In this document: piece after piece, positions 37,143 through 48,114 of the stretch
How the letters are laid out: every line of letters starts with the position of its first letter
Numbering within the stretch: the first letter of the stretch is position 1
NCBI RefSeq assembly: GCF_039523335.1
Contig: NZ_BAAAFC010000001.1
Location: forward strand, 1 to 64,000
DNA: 64,000 bases
DNA from: Marinobacter szutsaonensis
GTDB taxonomy: Bacteria; Pseudomonadota; Gammaproteobacteria; Pseudomonadales; Oleiphilaceae
Direction of reading: 5' to 3'
Translations under genes and position numbers: made by a program
Notes under the pieces: model-generated
What the model was told of the DNA's origin: nothing
The model's input: only the letters and a program-made list of their open reading frames with translations
Database searches by the model: none

Positions 37143-37949
37143 GTGGCGACTAAACCGGTGATCAGACGTTTATTCCTGGTAGCTTTGATGTCATTGGCCA
37201 CAGGGCTCGCCGGATGTGTTACCACGACTGACAGCCGCTTCTCCCGGGAAGCTGATCGCCAGGAAGCCGTTGATAACTATGTGAAGCTGGCTACCGCCTA
37301 CATTGGTCAGGGAAATATTGACCGTGCCCGGCACCACCTGGATCGCGCCCTCAAGCTGGAACCGAAATCGCCCAAAGCCCTGGCGGCCATGGGGCTGATC
37401 TACAATACCGAAGGCGAAGCGGAGCTTGCCGAATCGAGTTTCCGCAAGGCAATCAGTGCCGACGAAGGCTACACCCGGGCCAGGGTGTACTATGGCGCCT
37501 TCCTGTACAGCCAGGGCCGCTTCGGGGATGCCCGCGACCAGTTCCGGGCAGCCTCGCGTGACACCGAATACGAAGACCGGGGTTCGGTGTTCTTCAACCT
37601 CGGCATGGCCCAGGAACGGCTGGACGAAACCGATAATGCCGTCACCTCCTACCGTCGGGCTGTCGAGCTGTCCCGGGGGGATGCGCGGCCTCTGCTAGCC
37701 TTGTCGCGGGTACTGGTGGAACAGGGCGAGTATGAGGCGGCGTCACGTTATTACAGTCGACTTTCCACAGCCATCGCCCGGAATCCGCGCATGACGCATT
37801 CCGCGGAAAGCCTGTACACGGGCATTCGTATTGCCCGCTATTTCAATGACAGGGATCAGGAGGCGAGCCTGGCGATGTTACTGAAGAATGAATACCCGGA
37901 GTCAGTGGAATACCAACAATATAAGGTACTGATTTCTAATGACCAGTGA
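37143..37949 (+). CDS. pilW: Type IV pilus biogenesis lipoprotein PilW/PilF
   Basis: This 268-residue outer-membrane lipoprotein has a lipobox ending at C25 (LATGLAGC) and at least five tetratricopeptide repeats from about residue 40, for example 'VKLATAYIGQGNIDRARHHLDRALKLEPKSPKALAAMGLIYNTEGE'. In Pseudomonas (PilF) and Neisseria (PilW) it helps the secretin assemble for type IV pili. Translation starts at GTG 37143 with GAGGA upstream. It overlaps rodZ by 11 bases. No other pilus genes are in the window. Confidence 0.88.
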   Translation: MATKPVIRRLFLVALMSLATGLAGCVTTTDSRFSREADRQEAVDNYVKLATAYIGQGNIDRARHHLDRALKLEPKSPKALAAMGLIYNTEGEAELAESSFRKAISADEGYTRARVYYGAFLYSQGRFGDARDQFRAASRDTEYEDRGSVFFNLGMAQERLDETDNAVTSYRRAVELSRGDARPLLALSRVLVEQGEYEAASRYYSRLSTAIARNPRMTHSAESLYTGIRIARYFNDRDQEASLAMLLKNEYPESVEYQQYKVLISNDQ

Positions 37950-38934
37950 TGAAAATCCCCAATCAGTGGTAAGCGATCCCGTCGGCGTCCAGCTGAAGCG
38001 CGCCAGGGAAAAGCTGGGGCTTGGTGTCGAAGATATTGCCAGGGCGCAACACCTGAGGCCCGCAATCATTCAGGCGATCGAGAACAGTGAGCATACCCGG
38101 ATCGACAGTGAACTGTTCCTCAAGGGTTATGTGCGGGCCTATGCAAGTAAGGTGGGGCTGGACCCGGACGGTATGGTTGCCGATCTTGACCGCGAGCTGG
38201 AACCGCTGCGCATTGAGCGTGAGCAGCAGCAGGAAGCCAATCCGCTGGTGGACATCGAGCGGCGCCGGCGCCAGAAACGCCGGATGGCAAAAATTCTGGT
38301 GTGGATTCTGGCAGTTGCTCTGGCAGGCTATCTTGGCTATCGCTTTGTCTTGCAGGATGACTCCTCGCCGGTCACCGGAGAGGCGCCGGAACAGACCTCC
38401 GAGGTTCAGTCCGAGGCAGGTCTGACAGGTGCTGATTCTCCTTCCGGGCCAGAGGCCCCGGTGACAGAAGATGCTGTCGAACCGGGGCCGGTTGAAGCGG
38501 AGCTTACGGCGCCGGAGACCGAGAGCGTTGCCGGTGACACCGTCGCGGAAGCGCCTCCCGAACCGTTGGCCGAAGAAATTGCGGTCGAGGAACCGGCTCA
38601 GGAACCGGCTGTCGAACAGCCGGTTCCTGTTGTTGAGGAGCCGGAACCGCTGGTAGAGAATCCTGAAGAGCCGGTGGTGGTTACGGATACGGCCAGGCTC
38701 GAAATGACATTTACAGCGGATTGTTGGGTGCAGGTGAGTGATGCAGACGGCAACCGCCTGGTCGCATCCCTGCAACGCCAGGGTGACAGAATAGATGTGT
38801 CAGGGGACGCGCCACTCCGGGTGGTTATCGGAGCGGTAGATGCGGTAGGGTCCGTGCGTTTCCAGGGCGAGCCAGTCGACCTTGGCGATTTCCGGGTTGC
38901 CAACAATCGCACCGAATTTACCCTGTCCCTTTGA
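37939..38934 (+). CDS. rodZ: Cytoskeletal protein RodZ
   Basis: This 331-residue protein has an N-terminal helix-turn-helix (about 15-85, '[34 protein letters not shown]'), a basic stretch, one transmembrane helix at about 118-137, a long acidic proline/glutamate-rich periplasmic linker (145-245) and a C-terminal DUF4115 domain. RodZ anchors MreB to the membrane and maintains rod shape. The position between pilW and ispG is conserved in related bacteria. Confidence 0.92.
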   Translation: MTSDENPQSVVSDPVGVQLKRAREKLGLGVEDIARAQHLRPAIIQAIENSEHTRIDSELFLKGYVRAYASKVGLDPDGMVADLDRELEPLRIEREQQQEANPLVDIERRRRQKRRMAKILVWILAVALAGYLGYRFVLQDDSSPVTGEAPEQTSEVQSEAGLTGADSPSGPEAPVTEDAVEPGPVEAELTAPETESVAGDTVAEAPPEPLAEEIAVEEPAQEPAVEQPVPVVEEPEPLVENPEEPVVVTDTARLEMTFTADCWVQVSDADGNRLVASLQRQGDRIDVSGDAPLRVVIGAVDAVGSVRFQGEPVDLGDFRVANNRTEFTLSL

Positions 38935-38968
38935 CAGGTACAGTCGATATTTTATTGGTCAGTCAGAC

Positions 38969-40087
38969 ATGAAGCACGAATCCCCGATCAAGAGACGTAA
39001 ATCCCGCCAGATCATGGTTGGCAATGTACCGGTGGGCGGTGATGCGCCGATCGCGGTGCAGAGCATGACCAACACAAACACCTGTGATGTGGACGCCACC
39101 GTGGCCCAGATCCGGGCTCTGGAAGAGGCTGGCGCCGATATTGTCCGGGTCTCGGTTCCTTCCATGGATGCAGCCGAGGCATTTGGCAAGATCCGAGAGC
39201 GGGTATCGGTTCCGCTGGTGTCCGACATCCATTTCGATTACAAGATCGCCCTGCGTGTGGCGGAGCTGGGTGTGGACTGCCTGCGCATCAACCCCGGCAA
39301 CATCGGCCGCGAGGATCGCGTGAACGCGGTAATCAGTGCGGCCAGGGACCGCAACATTCCGATCCGGATCGGCGTCAATGCCGGCTCGCTGGAAAAGAGC
39401 CTGCAGCGCAAGTATGGCGAGCCCACCGCCGATGCGCTGGTGGAATCCGCCATGCGTCATATCGATATCCTCGATCGTCATGATTTCCAGGACTTCAAGG
39501 TCAGTCTGAAAGCCTCCGAGGTGTTCATGACCGTTGATGCCTACCGGAAGATCGCAAGCCAGATCGAACAGCCGTTGCACCTTGGCATCACCGAGGCCGG
39601 TGGTTTCCGCTCCGGCACCGTGAAGTCCTCCATCGGCCTTGGCATGCTGTTGATGGACGGTATCGGCGACACCATCCGGGTGTCTCTGGCGGCAGATCCC
39701 GTCCAGGAGATCAAGGTTGGTTTCGATATCCTCAAGAGCCTTCGCCTGCGCAGCCGTGGCATCAATTTCATTGCCTGCCCGAGCTGCTCCCGTCAGAACT
39801 TCGACGTGATCCAGACCATGAATGATCTGGAGGCCCGGCTGGAGGACGTGAACACCTCCCTGGACGTGGCCATTATCGGCTGCATCGTCAACGGTCCGGG
39901 GGAAGCCAAGGAAGCCGACATCGGCCTGACCGGTGGCAGCCCCAAGAACCTGTTCTACATGGGCGGCAAACCGAACCAGAAGCTGGATAACGCCACCCTC
40001 ACCGATGATCTGGAGCGCCTGATCCGGGAAGAAGTGGCCCGTCGGAAAGAGCAGGAAGATGCCATCATTGCCCGGTCAGAGGACTGA
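38969..40087 (+). CDS. ispG: 4-hydroxy-3-methylbut-2-enyl diphosphate synthase
   Basis: This 372-residue [4Fe-4S] enzyme of the MEP isoprenoid pathway has cluster ligands C270, C273, C305 and E312 in 'ACPSCSRQ' and '[14 protein letters not shown]'. The N-terminal barrel starts with '[33 protein letters not shown]'. ATG at 38969 was chosen because the family pattern starts there; a frame from 38882 would overlap rodZ. It needs Fe-S clusters, although no scaffold gene is present in the local isc locus. Confidence 0.95.
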   Translation: MKHESPIKRRKSRQIMVGNVPVGGDAPIAVQSMTNTNTCDVDATVAQIRALEEAGADIVRVSVPSMDAAEAFGKIRERVSVPLVSDIHFDYKIALRVAELGVDCLRINPGNIGREDRVNAVISAARDRNIPIRIGVNAGSLEKSLQRKYGEPTADALVESAMRHIDILDRHDFQDFKVSLKASEVFMTVDAYRKIASQIEQPLHLGITEAGGFRSGTVKSSIGLGMLLMDGIGDTIRVSLAADPVQEIKVGFDILKSLRLRSRGINFIACPSCSRQNFDVIQTMNDLEARLEDVNTSLDVAIIGCIVNGPGEAKEADIGLTGGSPKNLFYMGGKPNQKLDNATLTDDLERLIREEVARRKEQEDAIIARSED

Positions 40088-40136
40088 TCGGGCACCAGTT
40101 CACCAGTTAACCATCAGAAACAGTTAAGGGTTTCAC

Positions 40137-41417
40137 TTGGCTAAGATTCAGGCAATTCGCGGGATGAACGATATCCTGCCGGAACAGACGCCGGTATGGC
40201 AGTTTGTGGAAGCGACCGTGCGGAAAGTTCTGCGACAGTACGGCTACCAGGAAATCCGGATGCCGATCGTCGAGCAGACGGACCTGTTCAAGCGCTCCAT
40301 CGGTGAAGTCACCGACATTGTCGAGAAAGAGATGTACACCTTCGAGGACCGGAATGGCGACAGCCTGACCCTGCGTCCCGAGGGTACTGCGGGATGTGTA
40401 CGCGCGGCGGAGGAGCACGGCCTGCTGTTCAACCAGACCCGGCGCCTGTGGTACACCGGCCCGATGTTCCGGCATGAGCGGCCCCAGAAAGGTCGCTACC
40501 GTCAGTTTCACCAGATCGGTGTTGAATGCTTCGGCATGAGCGGTCCCGACATCGACGCCGAGTTGCTGATTCTCACTGCCCGCCTGTGGCAGGCACTGGG
40601 ACTGTCCGGCCATACCCGGCTTGAAATCAACTCCATCGGTACCTCCGAATCCCGGAAAACCTATCGGTCCGCGCTGGTGGATTATCTGAGCCAGTACAAG
40701 TCGGATCTGGATGCAGACAGCCAGCGTCGCCTGGAAACCAATCCGCTGCGCATCCTGGATAGCAAGGATGCCGGTACCCGCAAGATTCTCGAGAACGCAC
40801 CGAGTCTGGATGATTACCTGGACGACGAATCGCGGTCCCACTTCGCGCGTCTGCGTGAGTTGCTGGATGCCGCAGGCATCGAGTACACGGTCAACCCGGC
40901 GCTGGTTCGGGGCCTGGATTATTACGGCAAGACCGTTTTCGAGTGGATCACCGACAGCCTGGGGGCCCAGGGTACCGTCTGTGCCGGTGGCCGCTATGAC
41001 GGACTGGTGGAACAGCTGGGCGGCAAGCCGACCTTTGCGGTGGGCTTTGCCATGGGAATCGAGCGCCTGATTCTGTTGCTGGAGACGCTGGATCTGATTC
41101 CCGATCATGTGAACAGCAACGCCGACGTCTACGTGACCGCCATGGGAGACGCCGCGGTGGCGCCGGCTCTGGCACTGGCAGAGCAGCTTCGCAACGAGCT
41201 TCCCGACTACGTGGTCGTCACGCATTGCGGTGGCGGAAGCTTCAAGAGCCAGATGAAGAAGGCGGACAAGAGCGGTGCCCGCTATGCCGTGATTCTTGGC
41301 GAGAACGAAGTTGCCGGTGGCACTGCCGGCCTGAAACCGCTGCGCTCGGACGAGTCGCAAAGGGAAGTGCCACAGGCGGAACTGGCACAAGCCCTCGCGG
41401 ATGTACTTTCAAACTGA
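40137..41417 (+). CDS. hisS: Histidyl-tRNA synthetase
   Basis: This 426-residue class II synthetase has '[40 protein letters not shown]' at the start, motif 2 '[14 protein letters not shown]...[24 protein letters not shown]', the histidine A motif '[14 protein letters not shown]' and an anticodon-binding domain from about 325. It starts at TTG 40137 with AAGGG seven bases upstream; there is no ATG that preserves the conserved N-terminus. It follows ispG by 49 bases. Confidence 0.95.
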   Translation: MAKIQAIRGMNDILPEQTPVWQFVEATVRKVLRQYGYQEIRMPIVEQTDLFKRSIGEVTDIVEKEMYTFEDRNGDSLTLRPEGTAGCVRAAEEHGLLFNQTRRLWYTGPMFRHERPQKGRYRQFHQIGVECFGMSGPDIDAELLILTARLWQALGLSGHTRLEINSIGTSESRKTYRSALVDYLSQYKSDLDADSQRRLETNPLRILDSKDAGTRKILENAPSLDDYLDDESRSHFARLRELLDAAGIEYTVNPALVRGLDYYGKTVFEWITDSLGAQGTVCAGGRYDGLVEQLGGKPTFAVGFAMGIERLILLLETLDLIPDHVNSNADVYVTAMGDAAVAPALALAEQLRNELPDYVVVTHCGGGSFKSQMKKADKSGARYAVILGENEVAGGTAGLKPLRSDESQREVPQAELAQALADVLSN

Positions 41418-41458
41418 ATTCAACGTTACAAAAGCAATAATTTCCAACAGGAGTCATC

Positions 41459-42115
41459 ATGGCTGAACTGCGCACCGAAGAAGAACAGGTCCAGGCGATC
41501 AAGGATTGGTGGAAGAAGAACGGCAGCTCCCTGCTGATTGGTATCGGTGCCGCACTCGCCATCGTCTTTGGCTGGCAGGCCTGGCAGAACCATCAGGCCC
41601 AACAGCGGACCGAAGCGGCGAACCAGTTTGCCAACCTGCTGAACGCATTCAGCGACCAGGCCGATGAAACATCGGGCGAGACGGTAGCCTTTGTTGCTGA
41701 GAAGCTGCGGGAAGACTACACAGACAGTGCTTACGCAGTCTATGGCAACCTGATCCTTGCCCGTCAGCAGATGATGGAGCAGGGCGATGCCGAAGGTGCT
41801 GTCGAGTCACTCAAGTGGGCCCTGGAGAAAGCCAGGGATCACGCCGCCCTGACCCTGGTGGTGCAGAATCGCCTGGCCCGTGCTCAGTTTGCGGCCGGCC
41901 AGCATGACGAGGCCCTGGCCACGATCGATGGTGTGAGCAACGCCGGAAGCTTTGCCGCTATCCTCTCCGAACTGAAGGGTGACATCCTGCTTGCCCAGGG
42001 CGATCGGGAAGCTGCCAAAGAGGCCTACCTTGCCGCCCGTGAACAGAGTTCTCAGGGCCGTAGCGGTATCCTTGAACTGAAACTGTCTGACCTGGGCGTC
42101 AGGGAGGACGCCTGA
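41459..42115 (+). CDS. yfgM: YfgM family TPR-like membrane protein
   Basis: This 218-residue protein starts with 'ELRTEEEQVQAIKDWWKKNGSSLLIGIGAALAIVFGWQAWQNHQ', giving one inner-membrane anchor at about 22-40 and a periplasmic helical-repeat domain. YfgM associates with the Sec translocon and periplasmic chaperones. Its gene always lies between hisS and bamB in this group, and its last base overlaps the bamB ATG. Confidence 0.9.
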   Translation: MAELRTEEEQVQAIKDWWKKNGSSLLIGIGAALAIVFGWQAWQNHQAQQRTEAANQFANLLNAFSDQADETSGETVAFVAEKLREDYTDSAYAVYGNLILARQQMMEQGDAEGAVESLKWALEKARDHAALTLVVQNRLARAQFAAGQHDEALATIDGVSNAGSFAAILSELKGDILLAQGDREAAKEAYLAAREQSSQGRSGILELKLSDLGVREDA

Positions 42116-43287
42116 TGCCGGGGCTTCGTTTGAGCATCCCGAAACCGTTCCTGTTGGCAGGACTGCTGGCGTTGGCCGGGATTACCGGGTGCAGCACCAC
42201 GGACACGTTTGAACAACCGGCACCGGTTCCGGAGATTGATCCGACGGTGGAGTTCAAGCAGGTCTGGAGCATGTCCGTCGGTGATGGCCATGACGGTGAA
42301 TTCCTGTACCTGGCACCGCTGAATGCCGGCGATACCGTCTACGCAGCGTCGGCAGACGGAGAGCTGGTGGCGGTGGCCCCGGAAAATGGCAAAGTATTCT
42401 GGGAGCGGGAACTTGAGGATCGGATCTTCGCCGGTATCGGCGGCGATGCCAATCACCTGTACCTGGTCACCAGGGAAGCTGATCTGCTCGCACTCTCCCG
42501 TGAAGGTGGCGAGGAACAATGGCGCGCGTCACTGCCGACGGAAGTCCTGGCAGCGCCGCAATCCAATGGATCCATGGTCGTCATCCAGACCACCGATGGG
42601 CGTGTGCTGGCGTTCAATGCCGCCGACGGCGAAAAGCTCTGGCAATACGACGGCCAGGTGCCGGTACTCACCATGCGGGCGGCTGCGGCTCCGCTGGTGG
42701 GCGGCGACATTGTTATTGCCTCTTTCGCCAACGGCAAGCTGATTGCGCTGTCTGCCGATTCCGGCCAGCCCATGTGGCAGTACGAGCTCGGCCAGCCGCA
42801 GGGACGTACCGAACTGGAGCGACTGGTCGATATTGGCGGGCAGCCCCTGGTGCTGGAGTCCGCACTGATGGTGGTGGGATACCAGGGCAAGCTGGCACTG
42901 CTGGATATCCGTACCGGCCAGGAAATCTGGAGCAAGAAAGCATCCAGCCTTTATTCGCCGATGATTGGCAACGGGTCCATCTACCTTGCCTCGGCCAACG
43001 GCGACATAGTTGCCCTGCGGGGCTCCGATCGCCGGGAGCTTTGGGTCCAGGACCGGCTGTCCTGGCGCCAGCTGACCCAGCCAATGGTGTTCGAAGATTA
43101 TCTGGTAGTCGGCGATTTTGAGGGCTACCTCCACGCCATATCCCAGGAAGACGGAAGTCTCCAGGGTCAGCTTGAATTCGATGATGAGGGTATCCGCTTA
43201 CCGGCACAACGCCTGAGCAATGGTAATCTGCTCGTTTTTGGAAACAGCGGCCGCCTGGTGACTTTCGAACTCAGGCCAGTAGAGTAA
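42115..43287 (+). CDS. bamB: Outer membrane assembly lipoprotein BamB
   Basis: This 390-residue lipoprotein has a lipobox with C26 (LALAGITGC) and then an eight-bladed PQQ-like propeller with repeated 'VYAASADGELVAVAPENGKVFWE' type strands. It works in the BAM complex with BamA to insert beta-barrel proteins in the outer membrane. It is translationally coupled to yfgM (TGATG) and lies 9 bases before der. Confidence 0.94.
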   Translation: MPGLRLSIPKPFLLAGLLALAGITGCSTTDTFEQPAPVPEIDPTVEFKQVWSMSVGDGHDGEFLYLAPLNAGDTVYAASADGELVAVAPENGKVFWERELEDRIFAGIGGDANHLYLVTREADLLALSREGGEEQWRASLPTEVLAAPQSNGSMVVIQTTDGRVLAFNAADGEKLWQYDGQVPVLTMRAAAAPLVGGDIVIASFANGKLIALSADSGQPMWQYELGQPQGRTELERLVDIGGQPLVLESALMVVGYQGKLALLDIRTGQEIWSKKASSLYSPMIGNGSIYLASANGDIVALRGSDRRELWVQDRLSWRQLTQPMVFEDYLVVGDFEGYLHAISQEDGSLQGQLEFDDEGIRLPAQRLSNGNLLVFGNSGRLVTFELRPVE

Positions 43288-43296
43288 CGCATCATT

Positions 43297-44718
43297 ATGA
43301 CCCCAGTAATTGCCCTTGTCGGACGCCCTAACGTCGGCAAGTCCACTCTGTTCAATCAGATGACCCGTTCCCGGGACGCCCTCGTGGCGGATTTCCCCGG
43401 GCTCACCCGTGACCGGAAATACGGCGAGGGCAACTACGAAGGCCAGCGGTTTATCGTGATCGATACCGGTGGCCTGACCGGTGATGAGGTTGGCCTCGAT
43501 GCCGAAATGGCACGCCAGTCCATGCAGGCCGTCGAGGAAGCGGACATCGTGCTGTTCCTGGTGGATGGCCGCGCCGGCCTGACAGCCGGGGACGAGATGA
43601 TTGCCGACCACCTGCGCCGGAGCGGCAAGCAGGCGCACCTGGTAGTGAACAAGACCGACGGCCAGGACCCGGATGTTGCGGCGTCGGATTTCTACAGTCT
43701 CGGCTTCGAGTCCGTTTACCTGATTGCCGCGTCCCATAACCGGGGCATCCGGTCCATGATGGACGAACTGCTGCCGCGCCCGGAAGATGCCGAAGAGGAA
43801 GACCGGGCTGACAAGTACCCCGGAATCCGAATCGGTGTGGTGGGTCGCCCGAACGTGGGTAAATCCACCCTGGTGAACCGGATGCTCGGCGAGGAGCGGG
43901 TAGTGGTGTATGACATGCCTGGAACCACGCGGGACAGCGTCTATATTCCCTATGAGCGCCAGGGCAAGCAATACACGCTGATCGACACCGCCGGTGTGCG
44001 CCGCCGCAAGAATGTTCATGAGGTGGTGGAGAAGTTTTCCATCATCAAGACCCTGCAGGCCATTGATGACGCCCATGTGGTGATCCTGGTGATCGACGCC
44101 CGGGAAGGGCTGGTGGATCAGGATCTGCATCTGATCGGTTTCGTCCTCGACGCCGGCCGTTCACTGGTGATTGCCGTGAACAAGTGGGATGGCATGGATC
44201 CTGACGATCGCGCCCGGGTCAAGGAACAGGTGATGCGCCGCCTGGACTTCCTGGATTATGCGGACAAGCATTACATCTCCGCACTGCACGGTTCCGGTGT
44301 TGGGGTAATGTACGAATCCGTGGAAGCCTGCTACGAGTCGGCGATGGCCAAGTGGCCGACCAACCGCCTGACGGCAATCCTGCAGGATGCGGTAGCCCAG
44401 CATCAGCCGCCCATGGTCCACGGGCGGCGTATCAAGCTCCGGTACGCACACCAGGGCGGATCGAATCCGCCGGTGATCGTGGTCCATGGTAACCAGACCG
44501 AGGCCTTGCCCGGTGCCTATAAACGGTACCTGGAGAACACCTTCCGGAAGGTGCTGGATGTGACAGGTTCGCCGATCCGCTTCGAGTTCCGCTCCAGCGA
44601 GAACCCGTTTGCCGGAAAGGTGGACCGTCTTACTCCGCGCCAGAAGGTCAAGAAGGATAACGACCTGAAAAAAGGTCGACGGATCCGCAAGACCCGCCAG
44701 AAAAGCCTCAAGCGCTAA
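43297..44718 (+). CDS. der: Ribosome-associated GTPase Der
   Basis: This 473-residue protein has two tandem GTPase domains: P-loops GRPNVGKST at 9-17 and 183-191, with NKTD and NKWD motifs. A C-terminal KH-like domain from about 355 ends in a strongly basic tail. Der (EngA) is essential for assembly of the large ribosomal subunit. It is the last gene of the rlmN-to-der string and converges with pta across a GC-rich hairpin (44719-44742). Confidence 0.96.
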   Translation: MTPVIALVGRPNVGKSTLFNQMTRSRDALVADFPGLTRDRKYGEGNYEGQRFIVIDTGGLTGDEVGLDAEMARQSMQAVEEADIVLFLVDGRAGLTAGDEMIADHLRRSGKQAHLVVNKTDGQDPDVAASDFYSLGFESVYLIAASHNRGIRSMMDELLPRPEDAEEEDRADKYPGIRIGVVGRPNVGKSTLVNRMLGEERVVVYDMPGTTRDSVYIPYERQGKQYTLIDTAGVRRRKNVHEVVEKFSIIKTLQAIDDAHVVILVIDAREGLVDQDLHLIGFVLDAGRSLVIAVNKWDGMDPDDRARVKEQVMRRLDFLDYADKHYISALHGSGVGVMYESVEACYESAMAKWPTNRLTAILQDAVAQHQPPMVHGRRIKLRYAHQGGSNPPVIVVHGNQTEALPGAYKRYLENTFRKVLDVTGSPIRFEFRSSENPFAGKVDRLTPRQKVKKDNDLKKGRRIRKTRQKSLKR

Positions 44719-44742
44719 CCGGGCAGGCTCACGCCAGCCCGG
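44719..44742. terminator. Hairpin between convergent der and pta
   Basis: CCGGGC and GCCCGG arms with a secondary GG/CC pairing form a stem-loop starting right after the der stop and covering the pta stop. It lacks a T-tract, so termination is uncertain. Confidence 0.4.
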
Positions 44743-46879
44743 CATCCTCCACCTGTTTTGCCTGCACCGCTGTGAGGGCGATGGTGAAGACAATGTCTTC
44801 CACCAGCGCCCCGCGGGAAAGGTCGTTCACCGGTTTGCGCAGGCCCTGCAACATCGGGCCGATACTGACCACGTTGGCACTGCGCTGGACGGCCTTGTAG
44901 GTGGTGTTGCCGGTATTCAGATCCGGGAACACAAACACCGTGGCACGGCCGGCCACCTTACTGTCCGGCGCCTTGCTGCGACCCACACTCTCGATGGCGG
45001 CGGCATCGTATTGCAGGGGGCCGTCGATAAGCAGGTCCGGCCTTCGCTCACGGGCGATCCGGGTGGCTTCCCGGACCTTGTCAACATCCTGGCCGCTACC
45101 GGATTCACCGGTGCTGTAACTGATCATCGCCACAACCGGCTCGATGCCGAAGGCTTCTGCCGATTGCGCGCTCTGGATGGCAATATCCGCCAGTTCCTCG
45201 GCGTTCGGGTCAGGATTGATGGCACAATCACCGTAAACCACCACCTGCTCCGGTAGCAGCATGAAGAACACCGAGGAAACCACGCGGGCCTGATCGTGGG
45301 TCTTGATCAGCTGCAGGGCAGGGCGCACGGTATTGGCAGTGGTGTGCACGGCACCGGAGACCAGGCCGTCAGCCTCATCGAGGGCAACCATCATGGTGCC
45401 CAGCACCACGTTGTCCTCCAGCATGGCTTCGGCCATCTGCGGGGTCAGTCCCTTGTGCTTGCGGAGTTTCACCATCGGCTCTACGTACTGGCTGCGCACG
45501 ACCGCCGGCTCAATCACCTCGATATCATCCGGCAGGGTCAGCCCCAGGGTCGCAGCAACGCTGTCGATCTCATTCCTGTCTCCGATCAGCACGCAGCGGG
45601 CCAGCTTGCGCTCGTGGCAGGTGATCGCGGCTTGAATGGTCCTGGGTTCATTGCCCTCCGGCAGGACAATGCGCTTGTTGGCGGCACGGGCCCTTTCCGA
45701 GAGCTGATAACGGAAGGCCGGGGGAGACAGCCGGCTCTGGCGCTCCACCCGGAGGTGTTCCCGCAGCCACTCGGCGTCAATCCGGGGGGCAACCGTATCC
45801 ATGGCCTGTTCGATCCGCTCCGGATCATCCAGCGGGATTGCGGACGACAGGTTGGCGAGCATGTAGGCGCTTTCGTAGGTATTGGCGTCAGACCCCAGCA
45901 CCGGTAATCCGGTATCCAGAGCCCGCCGACAAAGGTCGATGACCGACTGGGCCGGCATTAGCCCCCCGGTCAGCATCAGGCCGGCCAGTGGAACCCCGTT
46001 GAGTGCTGCCAGTGCGGTGGTGACAATGATGTCCTCCCGATCGCCGGGGGTAACCATGAGAGTACCGGGCTTCAGCGTGTCGGTCATGTTGCTGATGGTG
46101 CGGGCACACACCGATACCGTTTTGACCCGCCGTTTCTCCATCTGGCCTTCGTTGAGCACCGGTACACCCAGTTCGCGCACGATATCGGATACCCTCGGCG
46201 CCAGCAGTTCCGGCTGCCACGGGATCTCTGCCAGCAAACGGAGCCGACCTTTGCTGAATATCGGGCACTCTTTCTGGTAGTCGATCCTCGCTGTTGGCTC
46301 TCTGTCCCGGTGTAGGGTCAGGCCTGAGTGTTCCGGTTCGCCGATTTTGTTCAGAATGGCGGCAATGACGTCCGGATCACTGGGGTCAGCATAGAGCCGA
46401 CTCGAGAACTCCAGCTCTTCTTCCAGTTCTTCGGCACTGCAATTCTTCGGGGTGCTGACCAGGATGACTTCGGAGCCCAGGTTCCTCGCCACCTCGACAT
46501 TGAGACGGGCAATGTAGGCTTCGCTGCGGTCGGGCACCAGGCCCTCGATCACCACCACATCGACCTTGCTGGCAACCTTGTGAAATTCGCCAACCACATT
46601 CTCCATGAGCAGATCGGACTGGTGCCGGTTAAGCAATTGCTGGGCTTTCTTCAGTGGGATCGGCTCCGGTGTGTCCAGGTGGCTGCGATCACGGACGAAC
46701 GCCACGGAGGAGTCCTGCCCGGCGTTATGCAGGGACTCGGCCTCGTGGACCGACTGGCTGAACGGCTTGTAGAAGCCGACACTGACGCCAACGCGTTCCA
46801 GTGCCCGGAGCAGTCCCAGACAGACCGAGGTGAGGCCGGCATCCATGGAGGTAGGTGCGATAAAAAGACTTTTGGCCAT
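44729..46879 (-). CDS. pta: Phosphate acetyltransferase
   Basis: This 716-residue long-form Pta has an N-terminal P-loop-like domain ('KSLFIAPTSMDAGLTSVCLGLLRALERVGVSVGFYKP'), a central DRTGG domain (about 225-340) and the catalytic acetyltransferase domain from about 385 ('RYQLSERARAANKRIVLPEGNEPRTIQAA'). It interconverts acetyl-CoA and acetyl phosphate. It starts five bases after ackA, so the two form the acetate overflow/uptake operon. GATAACC lies before the ATG. Confidence 0.95.
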   Translation of the reverse strand: MAKSLFIAPTSMDAGLTSVCLGLLRALERVGVSVGFYKPFSQSVHEAESLHNAGQDSSVAFVRDRSHLDTPEPIPLKKAQQLLNRHQSDLLMENVVGEFHKVASKVDVVVIEGLVPDRSEAYIARLNVEVARNLGSEVILVSTPKNCSAEELEEELEFSSRLYADPSDPDVIAAILNKIGEPEHSGLTLHRDREPTARIDYQKECPIFSKGRLRLLAEIPWQPELLAPRVSDIVRELGVPVLNEGQMEKRRVKTVSVCARTISNMTDTLKPGTLMVTPGDREDIIVTTALAALNGVPLAGLMLTGGLMPAQSVIDLCRRALDTGLPVLGSDANTYESAYMLANLSSAIPLDDPERIEQAMDTVAPRIDAEWLREHLRVERQSRLSPPAFRYQLSERARAANKRIVLPEGNEPRTIQAAITCHERKLARCVLIGDRNEIDSVAATLGLTLPDDIEVIEPAVVRSQYVEPMVKLRKHKGLTPQMAEAMLEDNVVLGTMMVALDEADGLVSGAVHTTANTVRPALQLIKTHDQARVVSSVFFMLLPEQVVVYGDCAINPDPNAEELADIAIQSAQSAEAFGIEPVVAMISYSTGESGSGQDVDKVREATRIARERRPDLLIDGPLQYDAAAIESVGRSKAPDSKVAGRATVFVFPDLNTGNTTYKAVQRSANVVSIGPMLQGLRKPVNDLSRGALVEDIVFTIALTAVQAKQVEDAGLA

Positions 46880-46884
46880 AGTGG

Positions 46885-48096
46885 TTATCCTGGCGTTTGG
46901 GGGCCGTTTGAGGCGTTGGCGAGGCGAGCGGCTTCCCGGGCAATCACCAGTTCTTCGTTGGTGGGAATCACCAGTACCGGGAATCTCGATCCCGGGCCCT
47001 CGATATGGCCGTCACTGAATTCGCCGCCATAACGGTTCAATTCATCATCAAGTTCGAAGCCGAGCAAGTTCAGGTTGTCCAGGGTTTGCCGCCGTACCCG
47101 GGTGCTGTTCTCGCCAATGCCACCGGTAAACACAAGAGCATCCAGATGGCGCAGGGAGGCCATCATCGCCCCGATATACCGGGCAAGCCGGAAGCAGAAG
47201 ACCTCGATCGCAACCCTCGATGGCTCATGGCCGTGTTCGGCCAGCTCACACAGAGTACGCATGTCATTGGTCTGGCCGGACAGTCCGAGCAGACCGCTTT
47301 CATGGTTCAGCACGTGGTGCAGTTCATCCTGGGCAATGCCTTTGGACTTCAGGTAATCGAACAGTCCGGGGTCGATATCGCCGCTGCGACTGCCCATGAC
47401 CAGGCCTTCCAGAGGCGTAAGACCCATGCTGGTGTCGGCGCTGAGGCCATCGCGTATGGCCGCGATGCTGCAGCCGTTGCCCAGATGGGCGGAGATGATG
47501 GACGTTGTGGCCGGGGTTTTATCCAGGCGCCTGGCGGCCTCCGTCAGCATGTAACTGTGGCTGATGCCGTGGAAGCCGTAGCGACGCACTCCCCAGTCCC
47601 GGTAATAGGAGTGGGGAACGGCGTACAGGTAGGCCTTGGGTGGTAACGACTGGTGATACGCGGTATCGAAAACGGCCACATTGGGAACGTCGGGAAAAAG
47701 GCTTCGGGTGCTCTCGATCCCCGAAAGATTGACCGGATTGTGCAGTGGCGCCAGGCTGGCACAGGCATCAATGGCGCCCAGAACCTCGTCGTCTATCAGG
47801 GCCGCCTCCCGGAAGTTTTCACCCCCATGAACAACCCGGTGACCAATGGCGGTGGGCGCGCTTTTTAGTAGTCCGAAGTCTGCCAGGGCCGTTGTCATGG
47901 CCTCCAGAGCCTGGCGGTGAGTGGCTCCCGCCGGTAATGGAATGTCGCCGTCGATCTGCCCGATCCGGGCTACGGCATCGTCATGGTTCAGACGCTCTGC
48001 CAACCCGGTAGCGGTGCAGTCGAGGCTCTGTTCGTCAAAGACGGCAAGCTTGAGAGTGGAGCTGCCGCAATTGATCACCAGTATCTTGTTATTCAT
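46885..48096 (-). CDS. ackA: Acetate kinase
   Basis: This 403-residue ASKHA-fold kinase has 'ILVINCGSSTLKLAVFD' at the N-terminus, 'VAVFDTAYHQSLPPKAYLYAVP' at about 136-157, 'ISAHLGNGCSIAAIRDG' and 'LVFTGGIGENS' near 325. It makes ATP and acetate from acetyl phosphate or runs in reverse for acetate use. It is first in the ackA-pta pair. The GGDEF-EAL gene ends 18 bases upstream on the same strand and could be co-transcribed. Confidence 0.95.
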   Translation of the reverse strand: MNNKILVINCGSSTLKLAVFDEQSLDCTATGLAERLNHDDAVARIGQIDGDIPLPAGATHRQALEAMTTALADFGLLKSAPTAIGHRVVHGGENFREAALIDDEVLGAIDACASLAPLHNPVNLSGIESTRSLFPDVPNVAVFDTAYHQSLPPKAYLYAVPHSYYRDWGVRRYGFHGISHSYMLTEAARRLDKTPATTSIISAHLGNGCSIAAIRDGLSADTSMGLTPLEGLVMGSRSGDIDPGLFDYLKSKGIAQDELHHVLNHESGLLGLSGQTNDMRTLCELAEHGHEPSRVAIEVFCFRLARYIGAMMASLRHLDALVFTGGIGENSTRVRRQTLDNLNLLGFELDDELNRYGGEFSDGHIEGPGSRFPVLVIPTNEELVIAREAARLANASNGPQTPG

Positions 48097-48114
48097 AGCC
48101 CGTTTCCCGTTTGT